From NCBI RefSeq assembly GCF_028583425.1, contig NC_072792.1:157672676-157736675 (forward strand): a stretch of 64,000 bases of DNA, in the 5' to 3' direction. A model generated the notes under the pieces. That model worked only from the letters and a program-made list of their open reading frames with translations, had not been told where the DNA came from and did no database searches. Both the position numbers and the translations under genes were made by a program. Shown one piece after another: positions 41,001-47,500 of this stretch (position 1 is the first letter of the stretch; each line of letters starts with the position of its first letter). Source of the DNA: Eublepharis macularius (taxonomy: Eukaryota > Chordata > Lepidosauria > Squamata > Eublepharidae).

Positions 41001-44000
41001 CCACAGAAAATGCCCTGTCTCTATTCACCACCTGTGATGACCAGATCAGACCCCTTCTCCAAAATCTCACCAGGTAGTTGGTCCTCCTCAATAGGTAGTT
41101 GGCCAGGTCCCTAGGAAATAAAGACTTATGTCTAAAATAGGAAAAAAATACATAGATATGTTTTTCAAACAATTGTAGATCAAATGTCTATGCCACTCTG
41201 TCTCTCATTGAAGGACTTTTGCTAAGATGAGGATCTAATAGTCACTCTCTCTATTAAAATAAAAAGGCCAGATTACCCTATTCCTCCAGCCCAGCCAGTA
41301 GCTCATAGAGTTACGGCTGGAGAATGTCCTGGTTGGCCTGGCAGCTCCCTGTTGATACTGGAATAGTACTATCTCAGGCTACATCACAGTCTTCCCTCTG
41401 GTCCTGCCACACATCTTTTAGTCTCTTCCTAAACTATCTGTGCTGCTTCTCAGGCCTTCTCCTCAATGGTAAATCCTCCCTGCCTTCTGCCTCACTCTCA
41501 CTCAACTCTTGGAAGGCCATGGCTGGCAGCTTTCTTTACGGACTTCTTCCTGAAGAAGAACCAACCACCTTCCAGCTGCTCCTCTGCTGCCTCTCTTCTT
41601 TGTGCTTCTCTCAACTGCCAGGAAAGGTCAAGTTTTCTGTTTGCTCACCCTCCCGCAACTTCTATTGTCACTGAGACCCTGCAAGGCAAGGCTCTCCAAA
41701 AAAGCACAGGCCATTCGAGTCCAGGAGATAAGGAAGGCAGGAAGTTAGACATACTGAGCAGAAAGGTTTATGCTTCCACAGCCTTAAACTTTAGAATTGG
41801 CAATTATGAGGCCGTTAATGGCCTGATAGCAACTTTTCTTATGGGAAAAGATTGGCTCATATAAAAGCCTAATCCGAGATTAAACAAATCCCGCAAGGAG
41901 ATCAACAAACTAATACAGCCAGACATATTGGGGACTGTTCTTTCAGAGCTATGGCCTCTGTGATTGTAATTCATAGACATGCCTTCAGGAGCATGTCTTT
42001 CAAACATCTGCAGCTGGCCTGCACATGCATAGTTCCCATGTGTGCCTGCACAGAACACTTGGATGAACAACTATTACAGATGAGTGCAACCCTGTTTTCT
42101 TATTGGTTCTGGAATCCAGACTTTAGGAGCCCCCTCAAAGCATCCTTCTTAATTGAAAACCAATTCTGAGCTTGAAGGTTCTTCTTTAGTGACCTTTTAA
42201 CCTCCCCTTGGCAACAGTCATTTGCCTCACCAACTGAAAATATGCTTGAACAATTTGAAACCTTCCTGCTATCCCATTACAGAACCTCTATACATAATCA
42301 AACAACAACAAAATATATTCTTAAATTATTACAAATGTTTTTTCTTTGTGGAAATCTCATTTCTCACACAACCCACCTCACCTCTGAAGGCAGGGGCACA
42401 GAGAGCAGGGCTTGAAAAGCAGATCTTAGCTGGCAGGCTGGATAGTATGCTTCCTTTTTAGCCCCGCCCCTTGCCCTCACTGTTCATCATTTCCTATCTA
42501 CCTTCAGATGGATCTCTCTCAGTTGCTTCCCCTAATTTTTGTGTTGATATCAGTACGAATCAATACCAGTAGCTTCACCACAGAACCCCATGGCTTCTGA
42601 TAATACAGTTGATTTTATGGAAGCTTATTTCATGTTGGAATGGATTGGAATCTAGTAGACATATTAGCAGCAGTTTTCTCTTTTATAAAGTAAGAGAAAA
42701 AGGGATTGACTTATATTAGAGTGGAAAGAAGAATATATAAAGGTACTAGAACACTATCCCCTAAATTATTTTATCTCTTCTATTTTTATGGTGGGAAAGA
42801 TCAAAAGACAAATAAAACATGTACTATAATGCCTCTAGGGAGGCTGAGAAACTTGACTAGAAAATTGGGGTTAATAATTATCAACTAATTAGAAAATATA
42901 ATGTGGAAAAGGAATTGTATCATCTGTTGGATCTGTTTTATGACTTGGACACAGAAAACCTGAGTTACATAAATTTCAGCATGGAAGTGTAAAAGGTAAA
43001 TGTATTATTTGTTTATGTTATACCCCACCTTTCTCCCCACTGGGGCCCCAAAGCAGCTTACAGCATTCTCCTCTCCTCCATTTTGCCTCACAACATCCCT
43101 GTGAGATAGATTAAGTGGAATGTGTGTCATCCAGCAAGTTTGCGTTGCACTCAAACCTGGGTCTCTGAGATCCTAGTCCAGCACTCTTACCTCTACACCA
43201 CACGGGGTCTTCTGACATTGGAGTCATGGTCTTGGAAAAAGAAAAGAAATTTGTAAGTGTAGGCATCTTTGGTCAGATTTACAGCAGAAGCTCAATTAAA
43301 AACACCGTGTGTATTTTTCTAAGGCCATTTTTTTCCTCCTCCTTGACTCCTCCAGACCAAATTAGCCATCTTTCCAGCCCTCTATTCTGACTGGATAAAT
43401 CCTTGCACATTCTTTTTGTTTCTCACCCAGGCACTCACAGTTCTCTTGTGTGCCCATGAGACAGACTGGGAATTTAATCTATAATACCTGATATGTAGTT
43501 TTCTTCCAAATTCAAGGATATTTATTTAAAGAAAGGTTTTGAAGGGTAAACCATTGGTGTGGTAGAACTCAACCTCTGACAGCACTTCTGCTTTCCAGCT
43601 CTGGCCCCAGTCAGCCGTTTCCTACTAGACCACTCAGCGAGTCCCAGAATCGATTGCTAGCCAATGAAAACCAGTGGACAGAAGTCAACTCAGAAGAAGA
43701 AAATGTTAAATCAGGTATTGAATGTTAAGAGAGTAAAATGTCTTGGTGTGTGCGTGTGTAAAGGTAAAGTGCTCTCAAGTTGCAGCTGACTTAAGAGGAC
43801 TCTGTGGGGTTTTCAGGGCAAGAGATGTTCAGAGGTGATTTGACATCGATTGCCTCTGCATAGTGACCCTGGACTTCCTTAGTGGTCTCCCATGGCTAGC
43901 ATGGGCCGTCCAGGTCCTGCTATAGAACTGAAAAGTTCCAATAAGCTGACTATTTATTTATTTTATTAAATTTATATCCTGCTCTCCTCACAAGTGTGCT

Positions 44001-44543
44001 CAGAGCAGAATATAAATTTAATAAATTTTATAAAAATTATTAGAAATGTAGAGCTCTTGCACAAGCAGAAACACAAGAGATCACAAATAGCCTTTCGACA
44101 AAGTCAACTTGACGATATCTCATCTTGCCTTTCCATTTGTGCAAGACAAAGCACAAGGTATATTTCAGCCACCACCACCCCTCTAAATTTGACCATAAAA
44201 ACCGCATCAAATAGCCTTTTGATTTTTGTTTTATGGGAGCACTGCTTCAGAATAAAAAATTGGCACTTGATCTTACAAAAGGTCTTGCACAAACAGAACT
44301 GCATTCCAGTATCACATGTTAGAATCCAACGCAATGTTCTGGTTTTCTTTTTAATTCTTGTAAGGATTTAGTTTTTGACAGAGGAGAATTTTTATCTTAT
44401 ACAAATTAATATAAGCAAAGAATTCAGGTACAGGTTTTAATTTTTTTATTCTTTTATCATGTAAATTGTGCTTTATGCTGTGTTTTTTTTTCTATTTTGA
44501 TGTAGATGTTAAAAAGCATATTATAGTTACATTGGAAAGCTGA
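2190..44543 (+). CDS. ZDHHC20: ZDHHC20, palmitoyltransferase (DHHC protein S-acyltransferase), 12 coding exons
   Basis: The gene encodes a four-pass membrane enzyme that transfers fatty acyl groups from acyl-CoA to cysteines of target proteins by a ping-pong mechanism. Human DHHC20 works at Golgi and plasma membranes. Coding exons are 2190-2307, 16834-16860, 22325-22419, 28629-28749, 29313-29382, 30374-30406, 31251-31371, 36072-36204, 38678-38804, 40586-40675, 43599-43714 and 44506-44543. All introns are GT-AG and the phases agree. The product is 362 residues (human 365). The zinc ligands C125, C128, H138, C145 and C139, C142, H152, C159 are present, as is D150-H151-H152 with catalytic C153. 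TM segments lie near 14-35, 49-72, 165-190 and 205-230. Residues matching the human acyl-cavity positions (S29, W155, F168, F171, Y178) are kept. The TTxE motif reads STIE (237-240), and the [10 protein letters not shown] (PaCCT) motif is at 254-263. The start at 2190 matches the human N-terminus. An in-frame ATG at 2142 would add 16 residues. Identification is from remembered family sequence. Confidence 0.96.
4298..4344 (+). repeat. 47-bp direct repeat flanking the CR1 copy (left)
   Basis: Starts TCCTGCCTCAGGTG and recurs at 5393-5439 with three mismatches. The two copies bracket the CR1 insertion exactly, so this looks like an unusually long target-site duplication. Confidence 0.7.
4345..5392 (+). 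mobile_element. CR1 LINE, 5'-truncated, with intact 3' terminus
   Basis: Frames near 4357-4540 and 4859-5080 carry CR1 ORF2 C-terminal sequence (a [18 protein letters not shown]-type block, then [18 protein letters not shown]). The 3' end shows the standard CR1 run TTGGAGGTCCCTTCCAACTC followed by TATGATTC. The frame is broken in several places. A 16-nt inverted repeat (4339-4354 and 4374-4389) sits across the 5' junction. Confidence 0.9.
5393..5439 (+). repeat. 47-bp direct repeat flanking the CR1 copy (right)
   Basis: Matches 4298-4344 at 44 of 47 positions by eye and begins within the CR1 terminal octamer region (GATTCC). Confidence 0.7.
6150..6182. repeat. Short perfect hairpin
   Basis: GGAGGTCAAACTG and its exact reverse complement are separated by about 5 nt. 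It abuts the SINE that follows. Function unknown; it may be the end of a small foldback element. Confidence 0.5.
6183..6410 (-). mobile_element. tRNA-derived SINE (minus strand)
   Basis: Read on the minus strand it starts GCCAGCATGGTGTAGTGATT (A-box region) and has a B-box-like CAGGTTCAAATCTCC. It continues with GGGTGACCTTGGGCCAGTCAC and ends in a LINE-like tail, GGGAAGAAAGGTGAGGTATA. The same family occurs at 12292, 15895, 23085, 43003 and, as a fragment, 55967. Confidence 0.8.
7840..8120 (+). mobile_element. L2/CR1-type LINE, 5' portion of an interrupted copy
   Basis: The frame at 7911-8120 contains a decayed [20 protein letters not shown] block, typical of LINE ORF2 C-termini. It is split from its 3' end (8367-8694) by a SINE insertion. 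Confidence 0.75.
8121..8366 (+). mobile_element. tRNA-derived SINE (LINE-tail type), inserted in a LINE
   Basis: The A-box region TTTAGTGGTTAAGACC is followed by a B-box-like GGGTTTAATTCCCC. Then come a CAGCCCCACCCACCTCACAG body and a tail, GGGCGGTATATAAATC plus GTTGTT repeats. The same family is at 19447-19660, with a fragment at 16437-16592. Confidence 0.85.
8367..8694 (+). mobile_element. L2/CR1-type LINE, 3' portion of the interrupted copy
   Basis: Resumes with GGGTGCCCCTGCCATCTGGA and runs to the AT-rich 3' end ACCTTGGGAGCCC...TTTTAAATAAAA. It continues the LINE interrupted at 8120. Confidence 0.75.
9240..9390 (-). mobile_element. 5S rRNA-derived SINE (minus strand)
   Basis: The minus strand reads AAGCAGGGTCAGCCCTGG and TTAGTACTTGGATGGGAGAC, the internal promoter and 3' half of 5S rRNA, joined to the SINE body (GGCAAACCACCTCT). 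Too short and diverged to be a working 5S gene. Related copies are at 43752-43925 and 56085-56325. Confidence 0.8.
11178..11950 (-). mobile_element. Penelope-like element fragment (minus strand)
   Basis: On the minus strand, about 11498-11524 forms a GTGAGT/ACTCAC stem followed by GAAACGGG, the layout of the hammerhead motifs reported in Penelope-like retroelements, though the core departs from consensus. A minus-strand frame at 11664-11951 ([20 protein letters not shown]) resembles the region before the GIY-YIG endonuclease domain of these elements. It looks decayed. Its borders are approximate. Confidence 0.5.
12045..12180 (-). mobile_element. LINE/SINE 3'-tail-like repeat (minus strand)
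   Basis: GTTTATTGCCTGCCTTTCTC...AGGCTCAAGGCGGATTACA is the inverted form of a LINE 3' end (tail as TTTATT on the plus strand). Similar tails are at 16593-16790 and 57385-57750. Confidence 0.5.
12292..12520 (+). mobile_element. tRNA-derived SINE
   Basis: CCAGTTTAGTGTAGCAGTTA head, CTGCCATGGAAGCTTGCTGG body and a GAAATATAAATGAAGTAAGT tail. The B box has been lost. An internal 15-nt segment (GCTGGGTAACCTT) is tandemly duplicated. Confidence 0.75.
13681..13759. mobile_element. Short foldback repeat (about 80 bp)
   Basis: Begins AGTGCAGTCCTAAGCAGA and ends in an imperfect reverse complement (GGGTGTAACTCAGCTTA). Member of a small palindromic family also at 29608, 30465 and 38500. Confidence 0.6.
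14341..14574. mobile_element. Foldback MITE, complete copy 2
   Basis: Arms of 77 bp (14341-14417 and 14498-14574) are exact or nearly exact reverse complements, separated by about 80 bp. The ends read AGCGGAACTACAAGTGAC and its complement. There is no coding capacity. No clear flanking duplication is visible, so the superfamily is left open. The copy at the window's left edge has the same arm and the same loop. Confidence 0.75.
15895..16130 (+). mobile_element. tRNA-derived SINE
   Basis: AGCCAGTGTGGTGTACTGGC head, AAACTTGCTGGGTGATCTTG body and a GTTCCCCACTGGAGAGAGAG tail. Diverged copy of the family at 6183. Confidence 0.75.
16437..16592 (+). mobile_element. SINE 3' fragment (LINE-tail type)
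   Basis: Lacks the tRNA head. It keeps CCTCTCAGCCCCAGCTCCCC and a diverged GTCCAGAAGGGCAGTATATTA...GTTGTTGTTATG tail, as in the SINE at 8121. Confidence 0.6.
16593..16790 (-). mobile_element. LINE/SINE 3'-tail-like repeat (minus strand)
   Basis: TTTATTTACTTATAGTCCACCTTTCTCC...AAGGTGGATTA is an inverted LINE-type 3' end. It ends about 40 nt before the acceptor of ZDHHC20 exon 2. Confidence 0.5.
16834..16860 (+). CDS. ZDHHC20: ZDHHC20 coding exon 2 (27-nt microexon, residues 40-48)
   Basis: The acceptor is TCCTCCCCAG and the donor GTAGGA. It encodes FTITSTGEK, the luminal loop between TM1 and TM2. The human loop is three residues longer, which explains the 362 versus 365 residue length. The exon is too short to appear as an open frame and was found by joining the flanking exons in phase. 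Confidence 0.9.
19447..19660 (+). mobile_element. tRNA-derived SINE (LINE-tail type)
   Basis: GTAGTTAAGAGCGCGGGACT head, B-box-like GGGTTTGATTCCCC, CAGCCCCACCCACCTCACAG body and GAAGGGCGGTATATACATCG tail. One of the better kept copies. Confidence 0.85.
20976..21024. repeat. (TC)n followed by alternating CG/TG tract
   Basis: A run of CT dinucleotides passes directly into GCACGCGCGTGCGCGTGCGT. Alternating purine-pyrimidine sequence of this type can adopt Z-DNA under supercoiling. Confidence 0.85.
21750..21963. mobile_element. hAT-like MITE (AGTTGGCAACT ends)
   Basis: The ends CAGTTGCTAATTCCAG and CTGGAAGTTGGCAACT are imperfect inverted repeats. The interior has TTTCTCCAGGGGAACTGATC and AATTCCAGGAGCACTCCAG. 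The same family is at 57826-58036. No coding capacity. Confidence 0.65.
22325..22419 (+). CDS. ZDHHC20: ZDHHC20 coding exon 3 (residues 49-80)
   Basis: Encodes TM2 and the DPG-like juxtamembrane turn, here TSPASPSNE at 72-80. Acceptor TTATTGCAG, donor GTAAAT. Confidence 0.95.
23085..23308 (+). mobile_element. tRNA-derived SINE
   Basis: AGCCAGTGTACTGTAGTAGT head, B-box-like TTGGATTCAAATCCCC, ACTGGGTGCCCTTGGGCTGG body and a diverged tail. Family as at 6183. Confidence 0.75.
23590..23985 (+). mobile_element. L2/CR1-type LINE 3' end
   Basis: Starts in the ORF2 C-terminus (GAGGGCCTTCTCAGTAGTGG, ACTCCTTCCCCAGGGAGA) and runs to GCCTTGGTGGACCTTGAGAG and an (AATA)n tail. Confidence 0.75.
23996..24240 (-). 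mobile_element. LINE 3' end (minus strand)
   Basis: TTATTTATTAAAAGCATTTT...TTCCATCCAAGGTGG is the inverted form of an L2-type 3' end. It abuts the plus-strand LINE tail tail-to-tail. Confidence 0.55.
24800..25200 (+). mobile_element. LINE 3' end, same type as 148-1250
   Basis: CGGGCCTGTAAGACGGAGAT matches the GGCCTGCAAGAGGAGATGTTC segment at about 925-945. The 3' end CACCCTGAACCCATTCGCAG ends in an AATTAAAT-rich tail. Confidence 0.7.
25300..25440 (+). mobile_element. LINE/SINE 3' tail fragment
   Basis: AAACCACCTTGAGTCTCAGTGAGAAAGC then AAACAAATAAATG: a short LINE-type 3' end. Confidence 0.5.
25740..25910 (+). mobile_element. LINE 3' tail fragment
   Basis: GGAGCCCACTTGCGGAGAAAGTGGACTATAAG followed by an (AAATA)n tail. 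Very 5'-truncated copy of the 148-1250 LINE type. Confidence 0.6.
26855..27110. mobile_element. Foldback MITE with 85-bp arms
   Basis: Arms at about 26895-26979 and 27024-27107 are inverted complements with a few mismatches. Key blocks are CACCTATAAGACTAACAAAA and CAGCTCACTTCTTCAG. A left extension reads GGTAGCCATGTTAGTCTG. A diverged single-arm relative lies at 58676-58836. It has no coding capacity and the superfamily is not resolved here. Confidence 0.7.
28629..28749 (+). CDS. ZDHHC20: ZDHHC20 coding exon 4 (residues 81-120)
   Basis: Encodes the charged cytosolic stretch before the cysteine-rich domain, with the conserved QQEILRRAA and LPIYTT blocks. Acceptor CCCTTCAG, donor GTCAGC (weaker than consensus). 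Confidence 0.94.
28750..29312 (+). other. ZDHHC20 intron 4
   Basis: 563 nt without a recognised repeat. Contains a short CT-rich run near 28855. Confidence 0.8.
29313..29382 (+). CDS. ZDHHC20: ZDHHC20 coding exon 5 (zinc-binding half of the DHHC domain)
   Basis: Encodes residues 121-143 with ligands C125, C128, H138, C139 and C142. Human has RAHHC where this protein has RCHHC, so C136 is an extra cysteine. Acceptor TTTAATACAG, donor GTAAGT. Confidence 0.95.
29383..30373 (+). other. ZDHHC20 intron 5
   Basis: Contains the short foldback repeat at 29608. Otherwise AT-rich with nothing recognised. Confidence 0.8.
29608..29696. mobile_element. Short foldback repeat (about 90 bp)
   Basis: GTGTGATCCTAAGCAGAGTT at one end and CTGTTTAGGATTGCACTG at the other, with an imperfect palindrome between. 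Family as at 13681. Confidence 0.65.
30374..30406 (+). CDS. ZDHHC20: ZDHHC20 coding exon 6 (33-nt exon with the DHHC motif)
   Basis: Encodes residues 144-154, from L144 through D150-H151-H152-C153 to P154; the codon for W155 is split by the next intron. The catalytic motif is thus on a very small exon. Acceptor CCCACCTTAG, donor GTATGT. Confidence 0.95.
30407..31250 (+). other. ZDHHC20 intron 6
   Basis: Starts with a CT-rich run. Includes a decayed short foldback repeat at 30465-30556 (CTGCCATCCTAAAACC... to CTACTTAGGATTG). Nothing else recognised. Confidence 0.8.
31251..31371 (+). CDS. ZDHHC20: ZDHHC20 coding exon 7 (residues 155-195, TM3)
   Basis: Continues the cysteine-rich domain ([14 protein letters not shown]) into TM3, including F168, F171 and Y178, which match human acyl-cavity residues F171, F174 and Y181. 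Acceptor TCTTTTCTAG, donor GTAAGT. Confidence 0.95.
31372..36071 (+). other. ZDHHC20 intron 7
   Basis: 4.7 kb with notably few repeats: a (GA)n microsatellite at 32040-32077 and otherwise AT-rich sequence that I cannot assign. The repeat-poor middle part (about 33600-36000) could hold conserved non-coding elements, but this cannot be judged from one sequence. Confidence 0.8.
32040..32077. repeat. (GA)n microsatellite
   Basis: About 19 uninterrupted GA units. Confidence 0.95.
36072..36204 (+). CDS. ZDHHC20: ZDHHC20 coding exon 8 (residues 196-239, TM4)
   Basis: Encodes the luminal TM3-TM4 loop, TM4 (about 205-230) and the first part of the TTxE-type motif (NRSTI). Acceptor CCTTCCCAG, donor GTCAGT. 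Confidence 0.95.
36552..36790. mobile_element. hAT-type MITE with perfect 8-bp target duplication
   Basis: The ends are CAGGGCTTTTTTTC and GAAAAAAAGCCCTG. The flanks carry an exact 8-bp duplication, GGTGTGTA (36544-36551 and 36791-36798), the length made by hAT transposases. The interior is largely palindromic (ATGGTCACATGGCTGGTGG near 36607 and its complement near 36717). 239 bp, no coding capacity, so it was mobilised by an enzyme encoded elsewhere. Confidence 0.9.
38500..38586. mobile_element. Short foldback repeat (about 87 bp)
   Basis: GGTGCCATCCTAAGCAGTGT at one end and CTGCTTAGGATGGCATTG at the other. Lies about 90 nt upstream of the exon 9 acceptor. Family as at 13681. Confidence 0.7.
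38678..38804 (+). CDS. ZDHHC20: ZDHHC20 coding exon 9 (residues 240-281, PaCCT motif)
   Basis: Begins with the Glu of the TTxE motif and carries [10 protein letters not shown] (the aromatic/PaCCT region) and [11 protein letters not shown], all close to human. Acceptor GTGGTACAG, donor GTAAAT. Confidence 0.95.
39150..39352 (-). mobile_element. tRNA-derived SINE (minus strand)
   Basis: The plus strand ends in GGGGATTGAATCTGGGGCCT and TGCATGCAAAGCAGGTGTTC, which on the minus strand reads as a tRNA-like head with a B box. The other end has AAGCTGCCTTATACTGAGTC. Confidence 0.65.
39889..39970. mobile_element. Interspersed repeat fragment
   Basis: TGTTGGATCAGACCAGTGGT and CATCTAGTCCAGCATCCCG resemble the non-tRNA half of the element at 39150. 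Short and unclassified. Confidence 0.5.
40586..40675 (+). CDS. ZDHHC20: ZDHHC20 coding exon 10 (residues 282-311)
   Basis: Cytosolic tail with the conserved SFPTRLVGMDPEQ-like block, here [14 protein letters not shown]. The acceptor is ATCATGCAG. The donor GTTTGG is poor, so retention or skipping is possible. Read-through would add a hydrophobic tail and then stop. Confidence 0.92.
40840..41175 (-). mobile_element. L2/CR1-type LINE, ORF2 C-terminal remnant (minus strand)
   Basis: The minus-strand frame at 40903-41172 contains [20 protein letters not shown] and [14 protein letters not shown], the conserved C-terminal block of L2/CR1 ORF2. Confidence 0.75.
41290..42200 (+). mobile_element. Fossil retroelement region, possibly DIRS-like
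   Basis: A plus-strand frame near 41690-41860 has [20 protein letters not shown], which resembles the gag-like protein of DIRS-type tyrosine-recombinase retroelements (from memory). The surrounding 0.9 kb is less AT-rich than the intron. It is a broken relic; terminal repeats are not seen and the borders are approximate. Confidence 0.35.
43003..43207 (-). mobile_element. tRNA-derived SINE (minus strand)
   Basis: The tail is at the left as ACCCCACCTTTCTCCCCACT, with a CAAACCTGGGTCTCTGAGA B-box region and a TCTACACCACAC head at the right. Family as at 6183. Confidence 0.8.
43599..43714 (+). CDS. ZDHHC20: ZDHHC20 coding exon 11 (residues 312-350)
   Basis: Cytosolic tail aligning to human SSGSNQPFPIKPLSESKNRL. 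Human DSESQWLENG is here [10 protein letters not shown]. Acceptor CTTTCCAG, donor GTATTG. Confidence 0.92.
43752..43925 (-). mobile_element. 5S rRNA-derived SINE (minus strand)
   Basis: CAAGTTGCAGCTGACTTAAG, GGCAAGAGATGTTCAGAGGT and GGTCTCCCATGGCTAGCATG match the body and 5S-derived 3' half of the element at 56085-56325 in reverse. The 5' 5S half is missing or decayed. Confidence 0.7.
43946..44022. repeat. LINE-tail-like sequence forming a 21-bp hairpin
   Basis: Positions 43965-43985 and 44002-44022 are inverted complements with one mismatch (ATTAAATTTATAT...GCTCT). The left part looks like a minus-strand LINE 3' tail. Confidence 0.55.
44506..44543 (+). CDS. ZDHHC20: ZDHHC20 last coding exon (residues 351-362 and stop)
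   Basis: Acceptor TTGATGTAG after a T-rich tract. Encodes [12 protein letters not shown], which resembles the human NNHVTVAIEN end, followed by TGA at 44541. A strong donor, GTAAGA at 44587, lies 43 nt after the stop. Confidence 0.85.
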
Positions 44544-47500
44544 TCATGGCTTCCCTATCCAACCCTCACAAGAAGAGGAAAAAATGGTAAGATATATAAA
44601 ATAATTTCTACTGAAAAATAATAATTAATCTTGGCCTCACAAAGAAATAAAATTATTTTGAGTGGAAAAAATCTTAAAGAAATGTGACTAATTAATAGAG
44701 GTGGGCAAGAATATTTTGACCCAGAGAAGATTGTCCTCTGTCCATTATTTTTCTTAGACAGGCTAAAGTGCAGTTCAGCCATATCTCCACACCTTGGGTT
44801 CTCATCCTCTTCCCCTCTCACACCACATTCCATCCGTTCCTATTTCGCAGCAAGTCATAGTTTGCCATTACATCCAAACCTGCAAACGCAGGTTTCCAAG
44901 TCATCCCAAACCAGAATTGCAAACCATGGTGTGATTATGCTGTGAAAGCCAAGTACATGCCATAATTTTCCAGTTCTTGGGGAATGTGCAAATTTGCACG
45001 TAGGAGTGGAGGGAGGAGGAGGAGTGAAAGTATAAACTAGCTGAGGCTTATTTGTGTAACACCAATCCAAAGGTTAGTGTTGCGTGTGAAGCAAGCCACA
45101 GTCTCCTTTTACCATTGTACACTTAGCTTAATCTAATGTAGACTCAGACCTGGAGCTTGTTTTTAGTACTGGAGCTCCACCTTAGAAGAAGTACCTCCAA
45201 ACATGTGGATAATGCTTCTTCCTTAATATGGAGCCCCCATGCAGCTGGAATTGGGAAAAAGAGTTTCCAGGTCGCCTTGAGGCATTCTTATTCACTCTTG
45301 ACAAATCAAGCAGTAGCAATAGATCTGTCACAGAAGTAGATTTAAAGCTGCAGACTTCAGCAAGGAACATTCAGGAAGACAAGACTGAATTGTTCTCAAA
45401 TGACAATCATGGAGCGTAAACAGCTTCTGTCTGGATAGAAATTAGTTTCTAATGCAATTGCTAGCTTGCCAGACTGAGACTTGAGTGGGTAGAAAGCAGG
45501 TGGTGGCATAGGACCATGTGTGCTCAGTATTTTTTGCAATCCTTCCTTTAATGTGGGTAGCAGTTACATAGAAATTTGCATAGATTTGAGGGTGAGTTAT
45601 GTAGCTTGGACTTGTCCGCTTTTCCATCTCTCTGTCGGTATGCTTATCCCATATGGCACTTAAAACTAATTTTAATTTTTCTTCCAAATAGGTTTCTACA
45701 ATACATTCGTGCTTGGATATTAATTAATTTTGTATGGAAGACACTGATATATCAATGGAACAGTGCAAGCATGTTAACAGGATATGAAAAACGAAATCCT
45801 TGTACAGTGTACAATGGATTTTTATAAGCACTACTACAGAGTGGGAAGTATGACTGATGCCTTAAGATTCTTGATGTGCATTTTGCAACATGGACAAGCC
45901 ACTGCAAAAGGGCCAAATTCTGAAATGCCCTGCAAGGGTGCGCAAAAGTCAAAATGCAGAAACTATGCATTCCAGCTGCATTACAATGGAGGGGACTAAT
46001 TCTGCAAAAATCATGTGAGAGACAGTGCTATGCCAGCATTTTGCAGGAATTATTTTCATAGCAGGTCTCTAGGAGAAGTGGGGGGAGAGAGAGAAGTAGG
46101 TACAGTAGACAACCATGGAATATGGCCATTAAAACTGCACAGTACAGCTATGTGTGACTCAAATACAACCTGGTGGACGTGTGGCATGGTGCAGTTTTGT
46201 TTCCTTCACCACCATTATCAAAGAACTAGAGGAATTGGTAAGTGTCACAAAGCAGCCTACCCTACATCCTGGCTTTTTAGTCCAGTCTAATATTGAAGTT
46301 CTTTTTCTTCAGACTTGCTTTTTTGTAATACGATACAGAAACAAGGTTAACTTGTTGCTTGTTTATTTCAGAATTAGGCCCACTGTCAGCTTGGTTCATT
46401 AGACTGGAGAATTAGTTTCCTGGTTTTCATTTGTTTTGTTTTTAAAAGCCAATATTTTCATTTCTTCACTGTTTGGTGTAAGCCATGTAATTCACTTAAC
46501 CCCGTGTAGGTATGTTTAAAGTAATATTTTTACTAGGTCTTCCTGGTTGACACTCCTAAAATACAGATCCCATCGAAAGCCAATAGGTAATATGTACTGA
46601 CATTTCTTTCAGGCCAAGTCCAGGGGACTATCCATTTATTTCCTTTAAGAGAAGGGAAGCATGTTTATAGGATCTGCTGTGGGGATGGATTCCACAAGGA
46701 TCTTTCCCAGGAGTATTACTCAAATACAGTAGGGAAGATGACATACAAGGGAAGAGGTTTATCTCACACTCAAATGAGGCTGCTTTGTTTCCTGGGATTC
46801 TGAAGCCACCACCCTTTCCAACAATCTCACTGATTCTGGGCTTTGTCCTTGGGCACAAATCCTTATCTGTGCAAGTAATATAATGTAACAGGAACATAAT
46901 TGTGATGATCTGTTCACTAAAGTCACTGAGATATTCGAAGCATGACTGGCGAAGGTGGGGAGGACATTTATTTATCTAGATATCCTATCTTGAGCACACC
47001 ATACAGCTCCTAAATTAATTTTAAAACGTACAAAATTCCATTCTAAAAGTAACAAGATAAGTTATTTAATCTCTGAACCCTAGCAAAAGCTAAATCAAAT
47101 AAGAAAGTCACACAGATTTACCAGGAGTTTTTCTGGGAATTTGTCTTGCATATCATAGGACAAGAAAGGGCAACAGTATGCAGATCTAAGCTGTTAAAGG
47201 CAGCTTAGTTCAAAACTAGTGTGGATTGTGTCTGGAAAGCTACAGGAAACTACTGCAGAAATTGAAGCGCGAGTGTAACGCTCTCAACCAGCAAGCTTTT
47301 TGCGTTCAGCTGACAAGCTACCTTCAGATGTCATGACAAGCTGCAGTTAAACTGTGATTGGACACAACCAAAGTTTGTTGCTGTATTTACATGCACTCAA
47401 ACTGACACAAGCAGGATTTGTGCGGAGTAAACAAATTCCAGTTCAGTTTTGGTGACCCAATGAACTGGAGCTTGATCAGGCCAGAAAGTAAACTTTCCAT

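Larger units (their letters stand above)
40676..43598 (+). other. ZDHHC20 intron 10
   Basis: Holds a minus-strand LINE remnant, a fossil retroelement region and a minus-strand SINE, listed separately. Nothing recognised in 42201-43002 or 43208-43598. Confidence 0.8.
43715..44505 (+). other. ZDHHC20 intron 11
   Basis: Contains the 5S-derived SINE and a LINE-tail-like hairpin, listed separately. The remainder to the exon 12 acceptor is unassigned. Confidence 0.8.

Noticed and set aside
45576-45999. Frames crossing the candidate 3' UTR acceptor, as an alternative ZDHHC20 C-terminus
   Set aside because: The main last exon already ends in a human-like C-terminus, and splicing to 45692 occurs after the stop codon, so these codons would be untranslated.
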